Part shown: positions 16,768 through 25,251 of the stretch, piece by piece
Position numbering within the stretch: position 1 is the stretch's first letter
Layout of the letters: each line of letters opens with the position of its first letter
Origin: Alitabrizicola rongguiensis
GTDB taxonomy: Bacteria > Pseudomonadota > Alphaproteobacteria > Rhodobacterales > Rhodobacteraceae
Assembly (NCBI RefSeq): GCF_021491355.1
Contig: NZ_JAKENF010000001.1
Coordinates: forward strand, 558,001 to 622,000
DNA length: 64,000 bases
Reading direction: 5' to 3'
Made by a program: the position numbers and the translations under genes
Notes under the pieces: model-generated
The model's database searches: none
What the model saw: the letters and a program-made list of their open reading frames with translations, nothing else
Told to the model about the DNA's origin: nothing

Positions 16768-19017
16768 TCATTTGCGCTTGCGGATGACCTTGCGCTTGAG
16801 CTTCTCGTCGCGGGCCGCAGCCTTTCCGGGCTTGCGCGGATTGAACCGCCCCTTCTTGCCCGCGCGTCCGGCCGGCAGTGACCGTCCTTCGATTTCGAGA
16901 AGCTCCAGCACCAGCCCACCCGTCACCGGGATCGCCTCGGCCAGACGCACCGTCACCCGCTGGCCGATGCCGATGGTCAGGCCCGTGTCGGCGCCCATCA
17001 GCGTCTGGCTGTCGGGATCGAAATGGAAGAACTCGCGCCCCACGTCGCGGATCGGGATCAGGCCATCGGCGCCCGTCTCGTCCAGACGCACGAACAGGCC
17101 GAAGCGCTGGACGCCCGAGATGCGCCCGGAGAACTCCGCCCCCACCCGGTCGGCCAGGTAGGCGGCGAGGTAGCGGTCGGTCGTGTCGCGCTCGGCCGCC
17201 ATGCTGCGCCGCTCGGTGTCGGAGATGTGCTTCGCCGTGTCCTCGAGGCTCTCGATGTCCTCGGCCGACAGCCCGTCCTTCCCCCAGCCATGCGCCGAGA
17301 TCAGCGCGCGGTGGACGATTAGGTCGGAATAGCGGCGGATGGGCGAGGTGAAATGCGCGTAGGAGCGCAGCGCCAGCCCGAAATGGCCGAAGTTCTCGGG
17401 GTGGTAATAGGCCTGCGTCATCGACCGCAGCGTGGTGATGTTCATCAGCTCGTCGAACTCGCTGCCCTCGGCCTGCGCCAGGAGGCGGTTCAGATGCGCG
17501 GTCTTCAGCACCTGCCCCTTCGCCAGCACGAAACCCGACGCCTCGGCCACCTCGCGCAGCGCCTCGATCTTGTCGGCGCTCGGCTCCTCGTGCACGCGGA
17601 ACAGCAGCGGCCGGCGGTGCTGGATCAGCTCCTCGGCGGCGGCGACATTGGCGAGGATCATGAACTCCTCGATCAGCTTGTGCGCCTCGAAGCGGTCGCG
17701 GAAGGCGACCGAGACCACCTTGCCCTCGTCCGACAGCACGATCTTCCGTTCAGGCAGGTCAAGGTCCAGCGGCTGGCGCAGCGCGCGGGCCTTCTTCGTC
17801 GCCTCGTAAGCGGCGTAGAGCGGCTTGATGATGCGGTCCATCAGCGGCGCGCATTTGTCGTTCGGGCGGCCGTCGGCGGCGTTCTGCACCTCGGTATAGT
17901 CGAGGCTCGCGGCCGAGCGCATCAGGCCGCGGACGAAACGATGGCCGATCTTCTGGCCGCTCGCGTCGAGTTTCATCCGCACGGCAAGGCAGGCGCGGGG
18001 CACGCCTTCGTGCAGGGAACAGAGGTCGCCCGACAGCCGGTCGGGCAGCATCGGCACCACGCGGTCGGGGAAATAGGTCGAGTTCCCGCGCTTCCGCGCC
18101 TCGCGGTCCAGCGCGGAGCCGGGGCGGACGTAATGGGCAACATCGGCGATGGCGACCCAGACGATATGGCCGCCGGGGTTGGCCGGGTCGGTGTCGGGCT
18201 CGGCATAGACGGCGTCGTCGTGGTCGCGGGCGTCGATCGGGTCGATGGTGACGAGGGGAAGGTCGCGCAGGTCCTCGCGGCCCTTCAGGCCGGCGGGCTT
18301 TTCGGCGTCGGCCTCGGCGATCACGGGGTCGGGGAAGTGGTCGGGGATGCCGTGCTGGTGGATGGCGATAAGGGAGACGGCCTTGGGGGCCGAGGGATCG
18401 CCCAGGCGATTCACGATCCTGGCCTGCGGCAGGCCAAGGCCGCGGCGGCCGGATTGCTCGGCCTCGACCAGCTCGCCGTCGCGGGCGTTGAGGGTGAAGT
18501 CGCGGCCGACGCGCCAGTCCTTGTCCTGGCCCTTGTCGATGGGAACGATGCGGCCGCCTTCGGCCTCCTTGCGGAAAATCCCGAGGATTCTCTGCGGGTT
18601 GGTGCCGAGCTTGCGGATCAGGCGGGCCTCGTAGCCGGCGTCGCCCTTCACCTCGGTCAGGCGGGCAAGGATGCGGTCGCCCTCGGCCATCGGTGCATCG
18701 GTTTTGGCGGGGCGATACAAGATCTTGGGGGCCGGCCCCTCCCCCTCCCAATCCATGGGGGTTGCCCATTGGTCGCCCTGGCTGTCGGGGGGGAGGATGA
18801 CGAGGAGCGAGACGGGGGGGAGTTTGGAGGAATCGCGGTAGGTATGACGGCGCTTTTCAAGGGCGCCCTCGGCCTCCAGCTCCTTCAGAAGCCGTTTGAG
18901 ATCAATGCGTTGATCGCCCTTGATGCCAAAGGCCTTGGCGATGTCGCGCTTGGCCGAGAGGCCGGGATTCTGGGCGATCCAATCCAGGATCTGCGCCTTC
19001 GAGGGAAGCTGGGTCAT
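16768..19017 (-). CDS. rnr: Ribonuclease R
   Basis: 749 aa 3'-5' exoribonuclease that degrades structured RNA and works with SmpB/tmRNA in quality control. Domain order: N-terminal winged-helix (QILDWIAQNPGLSAKRDIAKAFGIKG), cold-shock OB folds, the RNB catalytic domain with the aspartate cluster TIDPIDARDHDDAVYAEP and VAIADVAHYVRPGSALDREA, HFTSPIRRYSDLIVHR, then an S1 domain (GAEFSGRISGVQRFGLFVRLDETGADGLIP) and a Lys/Arg-rich tail typical of RNase R rather than RNase II. The ATG at 19017 is used; an in-frame TTG lies 6 bp upstream. The AT-rich island lies immediately upstream. Confidence 0.96.
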   Translation of the reverse strand: MTQLPSKAQILDWIAQNPGLSAKRDIAKAFGIKGDQRIDLKRLLKELEAEGALEKRRHTYRDSSKLPPVSLLVILPPDSQGDQWATPMDWEGEGPAPKILYRPAKTDAPMAEGDRILARLTEVKGDAGYEARLIRKLGTNPQRILGIFRKEAEGGRIVPIDKGQDKDWRVGRDFTLNARDGELVEAEQSGRRGLGLPQARIVNRLGDPSAPKAVSLIAIHQHGIPDHFPDPVIAEADAEKPAGLKGREDLRDLPLVTIDPIDARDHDDAVYAEPDTDPANPGGHIVWVAIADVAHYVRPGSALDREARKRGNSTYFPDRVVPMLPDRLSGDLCSLHEGVPRACLAVRMKLDASGQKIGHRFVRGLMRSAASLDYTEVQNAADGRPNDKCAPLMDRIIKPLYAAYEATKKARALRQPLDLDLPERKIVLSDEGKVVSVAFRDRFEAHKLIEEFMILANVAAAEELIQHRRPLLFRVHEEPSADKIEALREVAEASGFVLAKGQVLKTAHLNRLLAQAEGSEFDELMNITTLRSMTQAYYHPENFGHFGLALRSYAHFTSPIRRYSDLIVHRALISAHGWGKDGLSAEDIESLEDTAKHISDTERRSMAAERDTTDRYLAAYLADRVGAEFSGRISGVQRFGLFVRLDETGADGLIPIRDVGREFFHFDPDSQTLMGADTGLTIGIGQRVTVRLAEAIPVTGGLVLELLEIEGRSLPAGRAGKKGRFNPRKPGKAAARDEKLKRKVIRKRK

Positions 19018-19181
19018 GCCCAATCAGGTAGCACGCCCGGCGGGGAAGGTCACGGGGAAGCGGTGCAGGGGGGCTGGAAGGCGTCGGGTTTCCGTATGGC
19101 AGGCATATGGCGACAGAAGAATCACGGAAAACCCCCCATGCCGACAGGATGTGTTGCGTACCAGGCAGTGAAACCCGGCTC

Positions 19182-19814
19182 ATGCTGAATTTCACGATTC
19201 AACTCGGAAGATTTCCCTTTGCTGAACAAGCTATGGACATGCTATTTCCACAGCTATCTAAACTGAATGGTCCGGGTATGGAGATCAGCGAAAGCACGGC
19301 TACGATCATAGCAACTGTCGCCGCAATAGGTTCGGCATTTGCAAGCATTAATGCCGCCAATAGCGCTGCCCGACTCTCTGCAAAGCAGAATGTTCTCGGG
19401 GCAGACATCAAGCTGCTCAGTAAATCACTTTACGAAATTGTAGCGCTTTGCGCAGAAGCAAGGAAATCCAAGAGCTCAGAAAAGTTCTCATCAAAGATTG
19501 AAGCTGCAACAGAGGTTGCACGCACCCTCGATCGTCTAAGACAAGAACACCGATACTCACTTCCCTTTATATTCGACCCCATTTGGCACTTAAAGGGGAT
19601 ACCTCTCTACGTATCCCATTATAAAAACGCACTCACCGATCCAAGGGTAGATAGCCTAATCAAAAAGGCTACTCGTTTACGTGAAGCCATCGACGAATGC
19701 TTGGAGTTCTATTTCTTCCATGGCAAATCCCCAAGCCTGCGAATGAGGCTGAAATTGCGCTGCCGGAGTAGAAGTTTAACAAAAGAATTCAAGAAAGGGA
19801 AGTACACAGAATAG
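19182..19814 (+). CDS. Unrecognised single-span membrane protein in AT-rich island
   Basis: About 210 aa. I do not recognise the family. The frame is open from 19107, but the first 25 codons are GC-rich like the host flank, while the sequence from about 19180 on is AT-rich; I therefore place the start at 19182, with ATGs at 19233 and 19278 as alternatives. No start has a good ribosome binding site. One hydrophobic stretch (TATIIATVAAIGSAFASINAA) lies near the N-terminus and is followed by a Ser/Lys/Glu-rich helical region, a FIFDPIWHLKGIPLYVSHY segment and a strongly basic C-terminus (RLKLRCRSRSLTKEFKKGK). This looks like an N-terminally anchored protein with a cytoplasmic domain. It is convergent with the 315-aa gene. 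Confidence 0.5.
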   Translation: MLNFTIQLGRFPFAEQAMDMLFPQLSKLNGPGMEISESTATIIATVAAIGSAFASINAANSAARLSAKQNVLGADIKLLSKSLYEIVALCAEARKSKSSEKFSSKIEAATEVARTLDRLRQEHRYSLPFIFDPIWHLKGIPLYVSHYKNALTDPRVDSLIKKATRLREAIDECLEFYFFHGKSPSLRMRLKLRCRSRSLTKEFKKGKYTE

Positions 19815-19895
19815 TGGGGTGTTTTGATAACAAACGAATCAAAATCACAAATCACGGTTAACTGTTGCAGCACTCACCGCAAACTTAGTACCAGA

Positions 19896-20843
19896 TCATC
19901 CCTCAGCCTCAGTGAGATCCGTTACGGTGTAACTGATGCTAGTAGTACCATCTGGCTTCTTTATTGTTCCCACCTCAATCTTAGCATCGAAACTGCCGCC
20001 CAGCGTAATGCCTTTTCTATTTTCAATTCTCTCAAGATAATCCTGGCTAACCTGATGACTAAAATTCCCCGAGACGATATAATCTTCGCCCTCCTTCCTA
20101 AAATCAAACGACCTTTTAATTGGCGAAAGTCCGACAAGCGTTCCCCGCCATTGGAATGTTTCAATCTTAACTCTCGTATCAGAAATTCTCTTGTAGGCTC
20201 TATCAATATCGCTAAGGCCGAATGCATAGCTCCTATCTGGCAAAGTTGCCTTAAATGAAGCAGAATTGCTCTTGAGATGGCGAAAGAATTTCGCACATGC
20301 CATGAAGATACGAGGGTTGATGTCGTCAACTTCGATCAGAAATTCATCATCATCGTCCTGCGCAAACTCTCGGAGAATTTCAGCAGCCTCCTCCAGAGAC
20401 TCCCGTATTGGCGTCTTCAATGCGCTGTATTGCGCGGCATCTCTTTCTTCCAAGAGAAAACCAAAAGAACCCGTTGCAACTCCGCGAATATCAAGGCCAA
20501 TCAGGTCGGATCCTCTTATCTTGCCTCTCGCATTGATAGGCCCTGGAATCTTCGAAGCAAATAATCTTGTGACAATGGCTTGAAAATGATTCAATGCGTT
20601 GGTGGCAAACTTCGCGTCTATGCCGATTGTGCCATTTACCGGCGCCCCATCAAATAGCACGACCACCTCTCCAACCTTGGCATCGGACACCAGAAGATCA
20701 TCAAGCTCCGCAGAAACAGAATCAAGCCGTCTTACAAAACTCAACTTCCCGACAATATCCTCATCCTTCTCTGCTTCAGAAATTAGCACCTTGAGCTCGG
20801 AGATTTGTTCGCGAAGAAGCATTATTGTTTGGAGATTAGACAT
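19896..20843 (-). CDS. Unrecognised 315-aa protein coupled to a nucleotidyltransferase-like gene
   Basis: Family not recognised. The N-terminal 55 residues are helical and charged (MLLREQISELKVLISEAEKDEDIV), possibly coiled coil. The next part has a distinctive block, VVLFDGAPVNGTIGIDAKFATNALNHFQAIVTRLFA, then RGSDLIGLDIRGVATGSFGFLLEE, followed by a very acidic stretch (FAQDDDDEFLIEVDDI) and a beta-rich C-terminus with FSHQVSQDYLERIENRKG. No signal peptide or membrane helix and no HEPN Rx4-6H motif are seen. Its ATG overlaps the stop of the upstream gene by 8 bp, and GAGGAG within that gene's last codons is its ribosome binding site, so the two are translationally coupled. Codon use is AT-rich, unlike the flanks. 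Confidence 0.75.
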   Translation of the reverse strand: MSNLQTIMLLREQISELKVLISEAEKDEDIVGKLSFVRRLDSVSAELDDLLVSDAKVGEVVVLFDGAPVNGTIGIDAKFATNALNHFQAIVTRLFASKIPGPINARGKIRGSDLIGLDIRGVATGSFGFLLEERDAAQYSALKTPIRESLEEAAEILREFAQDDDDEFLIEVDDINPRIFMACAKFFRHLKSNSASFKATLPDRSYAFGLSDIDRAYKRISDTRVKIETFQWRGTLVGLSPIKRSFDFRKEGEDYIVSGNFSHQVSQDYLERIENRKGITLGGSFDAKIEVGTIKKPDGTTSISYTVTDLTEAEG

Positions 20844-21426
20844 GGAATTTTCTCCTCACAGCTTGCTCTACAACTAGGTATTCGGCAGCGTCAGCGGATA
20901 GCGGAAGCTCCACGATCCCCTTTTTCTGATTAGAGTTCCTTACATCACTGAATAAACCAAACCAGTAAGTAGTATTACGAATGAGTGCTCCTCCGCCCGA
21001 ATCGAGATCAATGGCGTAGGTATCACAGCCGTATAGCGGTTTCATTTTCTTGGTGTCGAAATATTTTGGAAAGATCCTGTTCTGATAGTCAAAATGCCAG
21101 CTCGAAGGCGTAGCTTGATATCTAATAGGCCTATTAAACAAAGTAACCACATCAATATCGCTTGGGCTTCTCCTGCGGCGCTCCTCAACGTTCTCGACAA
21201 AACTACCGTCTATCCACTGCGATCCAGATACAAACCCGCCAGTAAAAAGAAGCTTTCGGTACTCATTCAGCCCCAGAAGAAGTTCAGCTCGTTGAGGGGA
21301 TGTGCAGAATCGTTCCACCACCTCTAACATTGAGGCCCGATATGGAGAGCGACAGCTACTCTCCGCCGGCTGATCTCCGACAAACGATGGAAGAACGCCG
21401 TTCGGCGCAAACTCGGGAATGGTCAT
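20836..21426 (-). CDS. Nucleotidyltransferase-like protein (DUF6932-type)
   Basis: 196 aa. The centre shows the Pol-beta nucleotidyltransferase pattern: a glycine-serine turn in SGSQWIDGSFVE, about a dozen residues, then SPSDIDVVTLF with the two metal-binding Asp, and a possible third carboxylate in YAIDLD. This resembles the DUF6932 group of NTase-fold proteins, whose activity is to my knowledge undetermined. The N-terminus (IPEFAPNGVLP) and the first of the two overlapping genes fit that group. The start at 21426 lacks a clear ribosome binding site; the ATG at 21330 is an alternative. It is the first gene of the leftward pair, and it is AT-rich. Toxin-antitoxin or defence roles are possible but unproven. 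Confidence 0.7.
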   Translation of the reverse strand: MTIPEFAPNGVLPSFVGDQPAESSCRSPYRASMLEVVERFCTSPQRAELLLGLNEYRKLLFTGGFVSGSQWIDGSFVENVEERRRRSPSDIDVVTLFNRPIRYQATPSSWHFDYQNRIFPKYFDTKKMKPLYGCDTYAIDLDSGGGALIRNTTYWFGLFSDVRNSNQKKGIVELPLSADAAEYLVVEQAVRRKFHV

Positions 21427-21489
21427 ATTTCACACGACAACTAGCACCCCCACGTTGTAGTTCAAGGTAAGGTTGAGTGTCCAAAGAAT

Positions 21490-22284
21490 TCACTCCTCCC
21501 CCATCATCGCCATCGCCTCCTCCGCCGTCTCGGCGTAGCGGAAGAGGCCGAGGTCGGCCTCGCCGATCAGGCCCTCGTCGACGAGGCTCTGCCAGTCGAT
21601 CAGGCGCTCCCAGAATACCTTTCCGAACAGGATGAAGGGGATGCGCTTCATCCGCCCGGTCTGGATCAGGGTGAGGCATTCGAACATCTCGTCGAGCGTG
21701 CCGAAGCCGCCGGGGAAGATGCAGATGGCGCGGGCGCGCATCAGGAAGTGCATCTTGCGGATCGCGAAGTAGTGGAAGTTGAAGCAGAGGTCGGGCGTGA
21801 CCCAGGCGTTCGGGGCCTGCTCGTGCGGCAGCACGATGTTCAGCCCGATGGAATGGCCGCCCGCATCGTCGGCGCCGCGGTTGCCGGCCTCCATGATCCC
21901 CGGGCCGCCGCCCGTCGCCACGACCCAGTCGCGGCCATAGCTATGCAGGCTTTTCTCGGTGATGAGGCGGGCAAGGGTGCGGGCCGTGTCGTACCACTGC
22001 GCAAGGCCGGTGGCGGTGCCCGGACGCTCGGGCGATGGGATGCGGGCCGAGCCCATCAGCACGACGGTGGAGCGGACGCCGCGCTCGTCCATGATGAGCT
22101 GGGGCTTCAGCAGTTCAAGCTGCAGGCGGACCGGCCGCAGATCCTCGCGCAGCAGGAAATCGGGATCGGCGAAGGCGAGGCGGTAGGCCGGTGCGCGGGT
22201 CTGGGCGGTTTCGGGGCAGGTCTCGGCTGCGGCGGTATCCTGGACGCTGTCGCGGAAGGGATGGGTGCGGGACTGGTCGTTCAT
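21490..22284 (-). CDS. LOG-family protein (TIGR00730, cytokinin riboside 5'-monophosphate phosphoribohydrolase-like)
   Basis: 264 aa Rossmann-fold protein of the lysine decarboxylase-like/LOG family. The signatures are VLMGSARIPSP, the nucleotide-binding VATGGGPGIMEAGNRGA, and PGGFGTLDEMFECLTLIQTG, which contains the PGGxGTxxE active-site motif. LOG enzymes release free cytokinin bases or other N-glycosidic products from nucleotides; the extended N-terminus (about 60 residues) marks the longer, type II bacterial group. It is divergent from dapD. GGAGAGGG lies before the ATG. The older annotation as lysine decarboxylase is not supported. Confidence 0.9.
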   Translation of the reverse strand: MNDQSRTHPFRDSVQDTAAAETCPETAQTRAPAYRLAFADPDFLLREDLRPVRLQLELLKPQLIMDERGVRSTVVLMGSARIPSPERPGTATGLAQWYDTARTLARLITEKSLHSYGRDWVVATGGGPGIMEAGNRGADDAGGHSIGLNIVLPHEQAPNAWVTPDLCFNFHYFAIRKMHFLMRARAICIFPGGFGTLDEMFECLTLIQTGRMKRIPFILFGKVFWERLIDWQSLVDEGLIGEADLGLFRYAETAEEAMAMMGEE

Positions 22285-22372
22285 CGGCCCTCTCCTGTCG
22301 TCGGCGTCGATTGCGCCATGGGTCCCTCCGGTCTATAGGCAAGCGCGACCCTAGAGCAACCGGAGTGCCCCG

Positions 22373-23200
22373 ATGACCCACGCTGCCCTGGAAACCGCGA
22401 TCGAAGCCGCCTGGGAGGCGCGGGACGGGATCTCGCCTTCGACCAAGGGCGAGACGCGCGAGGCGATCGAAGCGGTGCTGGAGGCACTGGACAAGGGCGC
22501 GCTGCGGGTGGCCGAGCGGAAGGCGGACGGCCAGTGGCAGGTGAACCAGTGGGCGAAGAAGGCGGTGCTCCTGTCGTTCCGGCTGTCTGACATGTACGAG
22601 ATCTCGGGCGGGAACGGCGGGTCCAACTGGTGGGACAAGGTGCCGTCGAAGTTCCAGGGCTGGACCGAGGCCGACTGGCGGGCGGCGGGGTTCCGCGCGG
22701 TGCCGGGCAGCATCGTGCGGCGGTCGGCCTATATCGCGAAGGGCGTGGTGCTGATGCCGAGCTTCGTGAACCTCGGCGCCTATGTGGACGAGGGCAGCAT
22801 GGTGGACGGCTGGGCCACCGTCGGCTCCTGCGCGCAGATCGGCAAGCATGTGCACCTGTCGGGCGGCGTCGGGATCGGCGGGGTGCTGGAGCCGATGCAG
22901 GCGGGTCCGACGATCATCGAGGACAACTGCTTCATCGGGGCGCGGTCGGAAGTGGTCGAGGGCTGCATCGTGCGCGAGGGCTCGGTGCTGGGGATGGGTG
23001 TCTATATCGGCAAGTCCACCAAGATCGTCGACCGCGAGACGGGCGAGGTCATGTATGGCGAGGTGCCTGCCGGGTCGGTGGTGGTCGCGGGGTCGCTGCC
23101 GTCGAAGGGCGGCGTAAACCTCTATTGCGCGGTGATCGTGAAGCGAGTGGATGCGCAGACCCGGGCCAAGACCTCGATCAACGATCTCTTGCGGGACTGA
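22373..23200 (+). CDS. dapD: 2,3,4,5-tetrahydropyridine-2,6-dicarboxylate N-succinyltransferase
   Basis: 275 aa, the normal length. It succinylates tetrahydrodipicolinate in the DAP/lysine pathway. The N-terminus is helical ([17 protein letters not shown]); the core from about residue 100 is a left-handed beta helix of hexapeptide repeats ([60 protein letters not shown]), then [20 protein letters not shown] sits 7 nt before the ATG. dapE of the same pathway lies 3.7 kb downstream on the same strand. The next gene starts 7 bp after its stop. Confidence 0.97.
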   Translation: MTHAALETAIEAAWEARDGISPSTKGETREAIEAVLEALDKGALRVAERKADGQWQVNQWAKKAVLLSFRLSDMYEISGGNGGSNWWDKVPSKFQGWTEADWRAAGFRAVPGSIVRRSAYIAKGVVLMPSFVNLGAYVDEGSMVDGWATVGSCAQIGKHVHLSGGVGIGGVLEPMQAGPTIIEDNCFIGARSEVVEGCIVREGSVLGMGVYIGKSTKIVDRETGEVMYGEVPAGSVVVAGSLPSKGGVNLYCAVIVKRVDAQTRAKTSINDLLRD

Positions 23201-23207
23201 GCGGCCG

Positions 23208-23633
23208 ATGGCGCTGACGCTGGCTGCCGCGCAGGGGATGGTTCAGGCCGCGCTGGCCCATGCGCGCACCGCCGGGTTCCGGCCGCTTTCCGTCGTGGTG
23301 CTGGATGCGCGCGGAGCGGTGATCGCGGCGGCAAGCGAGGACGGGACGAGCCTGAAGCGGTTCCAGATCGCCAAGGCCAAGGCCGACGGGGCGCTGGCCT
23401 TCGGCCTGGGCTCCCGCGCGCTGGAGCGGATGGCGGCGGCGCGGCCGACCTTCTATGCCGGGGCGGCGCATGTGGTGGACGGGCTGATCCCGGTGGCGGG
23501 GGCCGTCCTCGTGCGCGACGTGGCGGGCGCCCTGATCGGCGTGGTCGGCGTTTCGGGCGACACCTCGGACAATGACGAGGCCGCCGCGATCGCCGGCGTT
23601 ACCGCAGCCGGCCTGGTTGCCGACGGCGGCTGA
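23208..23633 (+). CDS. GlcG/HbpS-family heme-binding-like protein
   Basis: 141 aa of the GlcG/HbpS (PF03928) family, a small alpha/beta domain found with heme, corrinoid or glycolate-related genes. Typical segments are LTLAAAQGMVQAALAHARTAGFRPLSVVVLDARGAVIAAASEDG, then FYAGAAHVVDGLIPVAGAVLVRD, and GVVGVSGDTSDNDEAAAIAGV. It starts 7 bp after dapD and is probably co-transcribed, though no functional link to lysine synthesis is known. No signal peptide. Role unassigned. Confidence 0.88.
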   Translation: MALTLAAAQGMVQAALAHARTAGFRPLSVVVLDARGAVIAAASEDGTSLKRFQIAKAKADGALAFGLGSRALERMAAARPTFYAGAAHVVDGLIPVAGAVLVRDVAGALIGVVGVSGDTSDNDEAAAIAGVTAAGLVADGG

Positions 23634-23640
23634 CGGCAGA

Positions 23641-25017
23641 TCAGTTGAACCAGAAGAAATAGGCCAGCGGCCCGCCGTCCAGAACGCGTACGGCGCCCTC
23701 CATCGTCGAATCCGGGGCAAGGGCGCCCTTTTCGATATAGGGAATGGCCCCGGACCCGGTCAGCAGCAGGACAAGGTCGAAGCGGCGCGGCTCCTCGAAC
23801 ATGCGGCGGATGTTCAGGCCCTGATCAGACGGAAACCGCCAATGTGGAATGAGCAGCGTGCCGTTCAGAACGGCCTCCGCCTCGTCCAGAAAGTCATTCC
23901 AGGCGGCAAGTGTCTGGTCTGTCACCCGCATGTTCGAGAACGGTCCGATCTGACGGGGCGAGGGTAGCCATTCCCGGTCATCGTCGGTCTCGGCGAGGAC
24001 AAGCGCCCAGCTCTGACGGCTGAGTGCGATCATGTCGAGCAGGTGCTGACGGGCAGATACCATCCGTGCGGGTTCGACAACCGGCCAGTCCAGCAGATGC
24101 GCGAAGGCGACCAGATCGCCGACGCTTGCCGACCACAAGGCTGTCATGGCGCTTTGGCAGGCCCAGGCGCTCTCGATCCGCTCCTTTTCCTCTGGGGTGA
24201 AATCCCCGCTGCCAGTGCCATAGACACGATCGTAGTACCATTCGGGCATCTCGCAATCTGCTCCGATGGCTGCAACGATCAATCGTTGCTGCTGAGCGGC
24301 CTCGCGCAGCGGTGCGGATGCCAGGCTCGAGGAAGGAAACAGGTCCTGAAAGGTCAGATCGACCGATCGGTCGAAATCATGCGCCAGCACAAGATCTGTC
24401 ACCGCCTCAAGCAGATGCGCATAGCCGCGCAGCCACGGGACATCGCCTTCGTCGAACCGGATCGACCCGAGATCTTCCGGTTCGAGGCCCGAGATCCCCG
24501 CCCAAAGCGTGGAGAAGGTCCGCATCGTTGCGGGCGATCCGGTTCCAGCGAAATCCAGCCTGATCTCTCCGGCCTCGATCGGCAGTTCGACTGGTCCCGG
24601 AGGCACGGCGGCAAGCGTCTTTTCCGCCCGGGCAAGCTCCGATCCGAAGTCCAAGAGAATTGCGCGCAACGCCTCAGGTGTCATGGGCTGCGGATGGGAG
24701 TTTGGCGGCACCGGCAGGCGCAGGATCGGCAGTTGGGCAATCAGGCTGTCATCCGCCGGTTCGGCGATCAGGCCAAGGCGGTAGAGACCCCGGCCCAACC
24801 CCTCGACCGCCCCAAGAAACTGCGCCGCACCGAGCGCAAACTGCGCTTGTGCGTCGCCTGGCACAGTGTCGAGCCGGTCGGCAGCCGCCTGTTCTGCCGC
24901 ATCGATCCGTCCGGATTTGAGCAGCCGATCGAAATCTTCCGCAAAGGTCTGCGCTGCTGCTGGTGTCTGCAACGCAAGACACAGCGTCAGCCAGAGAGCC
25001 AGTATCCGCCACATCAT
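23641..25017 (-). CDS. Exported protein of unknown function with TPR-like N-terminus
   Basis: About 458 aa. Not recognised beyond general features. The ATG at 25017 (or the adjacent 25014) begins a clear signal peptide (MMWRILALWLTLCLALQTPAAAQ) and has GGGAGGGG just upstream, so the longer frame to 25083 is rejected. The first 70 residues after cleavage look like a tetratricopeptide pair (FDRLLKSGRIDAAEQAAADRLDTVPGDAQAQFALGAAQFLGAV). The rest is mixed, with many Trp and acidic residues and a C-terminal DLVLLLTGSGAIPYIEKGALAPD. Predicted periplasmic. Similar proteins occur, I believe, only in Rhodobacterales. It is convergent with the GlcG-like gene. Confidence 0.8.
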   Translation of the reverse strand: MMWRILALWLTLCLALQTPAAAQTFAEDFDRLLKSGRIDAAEQAAADRLDTVPGDAQAQFALGAAQFLGAVEGLGRGLYRLGLIAEPADDSLIAQLPILRLPVPPNSHPQPMTPEALRAILLDFGSELARAEKTLAAVPPGPVELPIEAGEIRLDFAGTGSPATMRTFSTLWAGISGLEPEDLGSIRFDEGDVPWLRGYAHLLEAVTDLVLAHDFDRSVDLTFQDLFPSSSLASAPLREAAQQQRLIVAAIGADCEMPEWYYDRVYGTGSGDFTPEEKERIESAWACQSAMTALWSASVGDLVAFAHLLDWPVVEPARMVSARQHLLDMIALSRQSWALVLAETDDDREWLPSPRQIGPFSNMRVTDQTLAAWNDFLDEAEAVLNGTLLIPHWRFPSDQGLNIRRMFEEPRRFDLVLLLTGSGAIPYIEKGALAPDSTMEGAVRVLDGGPLAYFFWFN

Positions 25018-25074
25018 ATCCCCTCCCTTTCGCCGGCATGGGAGTCTAGGGCAAGCCCTGAAGCCCGCATTGAC

Positions 25075-25251
25075 ATGGAACAACCAGCCGAAAGGCCGCT
25101 GGCCGGGCGCCTAGTCTATATCCTGCCGGACTGGCCAGACCGCTTCGATTGTCCCTATCGCTATTTCCCCAGCCGCCGACATATGCCACAGGGATTGCGA
25201 CGGTTCCTGGATTTCCTGAAAACCGAGCGCGCCAGCGAGGCCCCGAGATGA
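25075..25251 (+). pseudogene. Remnant of a LysR-family regulator (C-terminus only)
   Basis: A 58-codon frame, MEQPAERPLAGRLVYILPDWP and onward, matches the end of a LysR effector-binding domain: the LAxGRLVxxLPDW motif, then YRYFPSRRHMPQGLRRFLDFLK, the last strand and helix of the fold. No helix-turn-helix or earlier effector domain is found upstream in any frame; the preceding 60 bp and the opposite-strand gene at 23641-25017 take that space. Its stop overlaps the next gene's ATG by 4 bp. I read it as the tail of a deleted regulator gene. It could be translated as a leader for the downstream gene. Confidence 0.65.

Noticed and set aside
17353-19188. A 611-codon plus-strand frame across rnr
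   Set aside because: Antisense shadow of rnr; no family resemblance and no ribosome binding site.
19896-20843. HEPN toxin identity for the 315-aa partner of the NTase
   Set aside because: No R-x4-6-H motif found; the His residues lie outside such a context.
19186-21450. Possible direct repeats at the island ends (TTTCAC..CAACT-like at about 19188 and 21426)
   Set aside because: Only about 11 of 15 positions agree, with a mismatched centre; not better than chance, and no recombinase is present.
25149-25247. Longer start (25149) for the 113-aa gene
   Set aside because: That frame runs through the LysR remnant in another frame and lacks conserved sequence; the overlapping ATG at 25248 is more likely.
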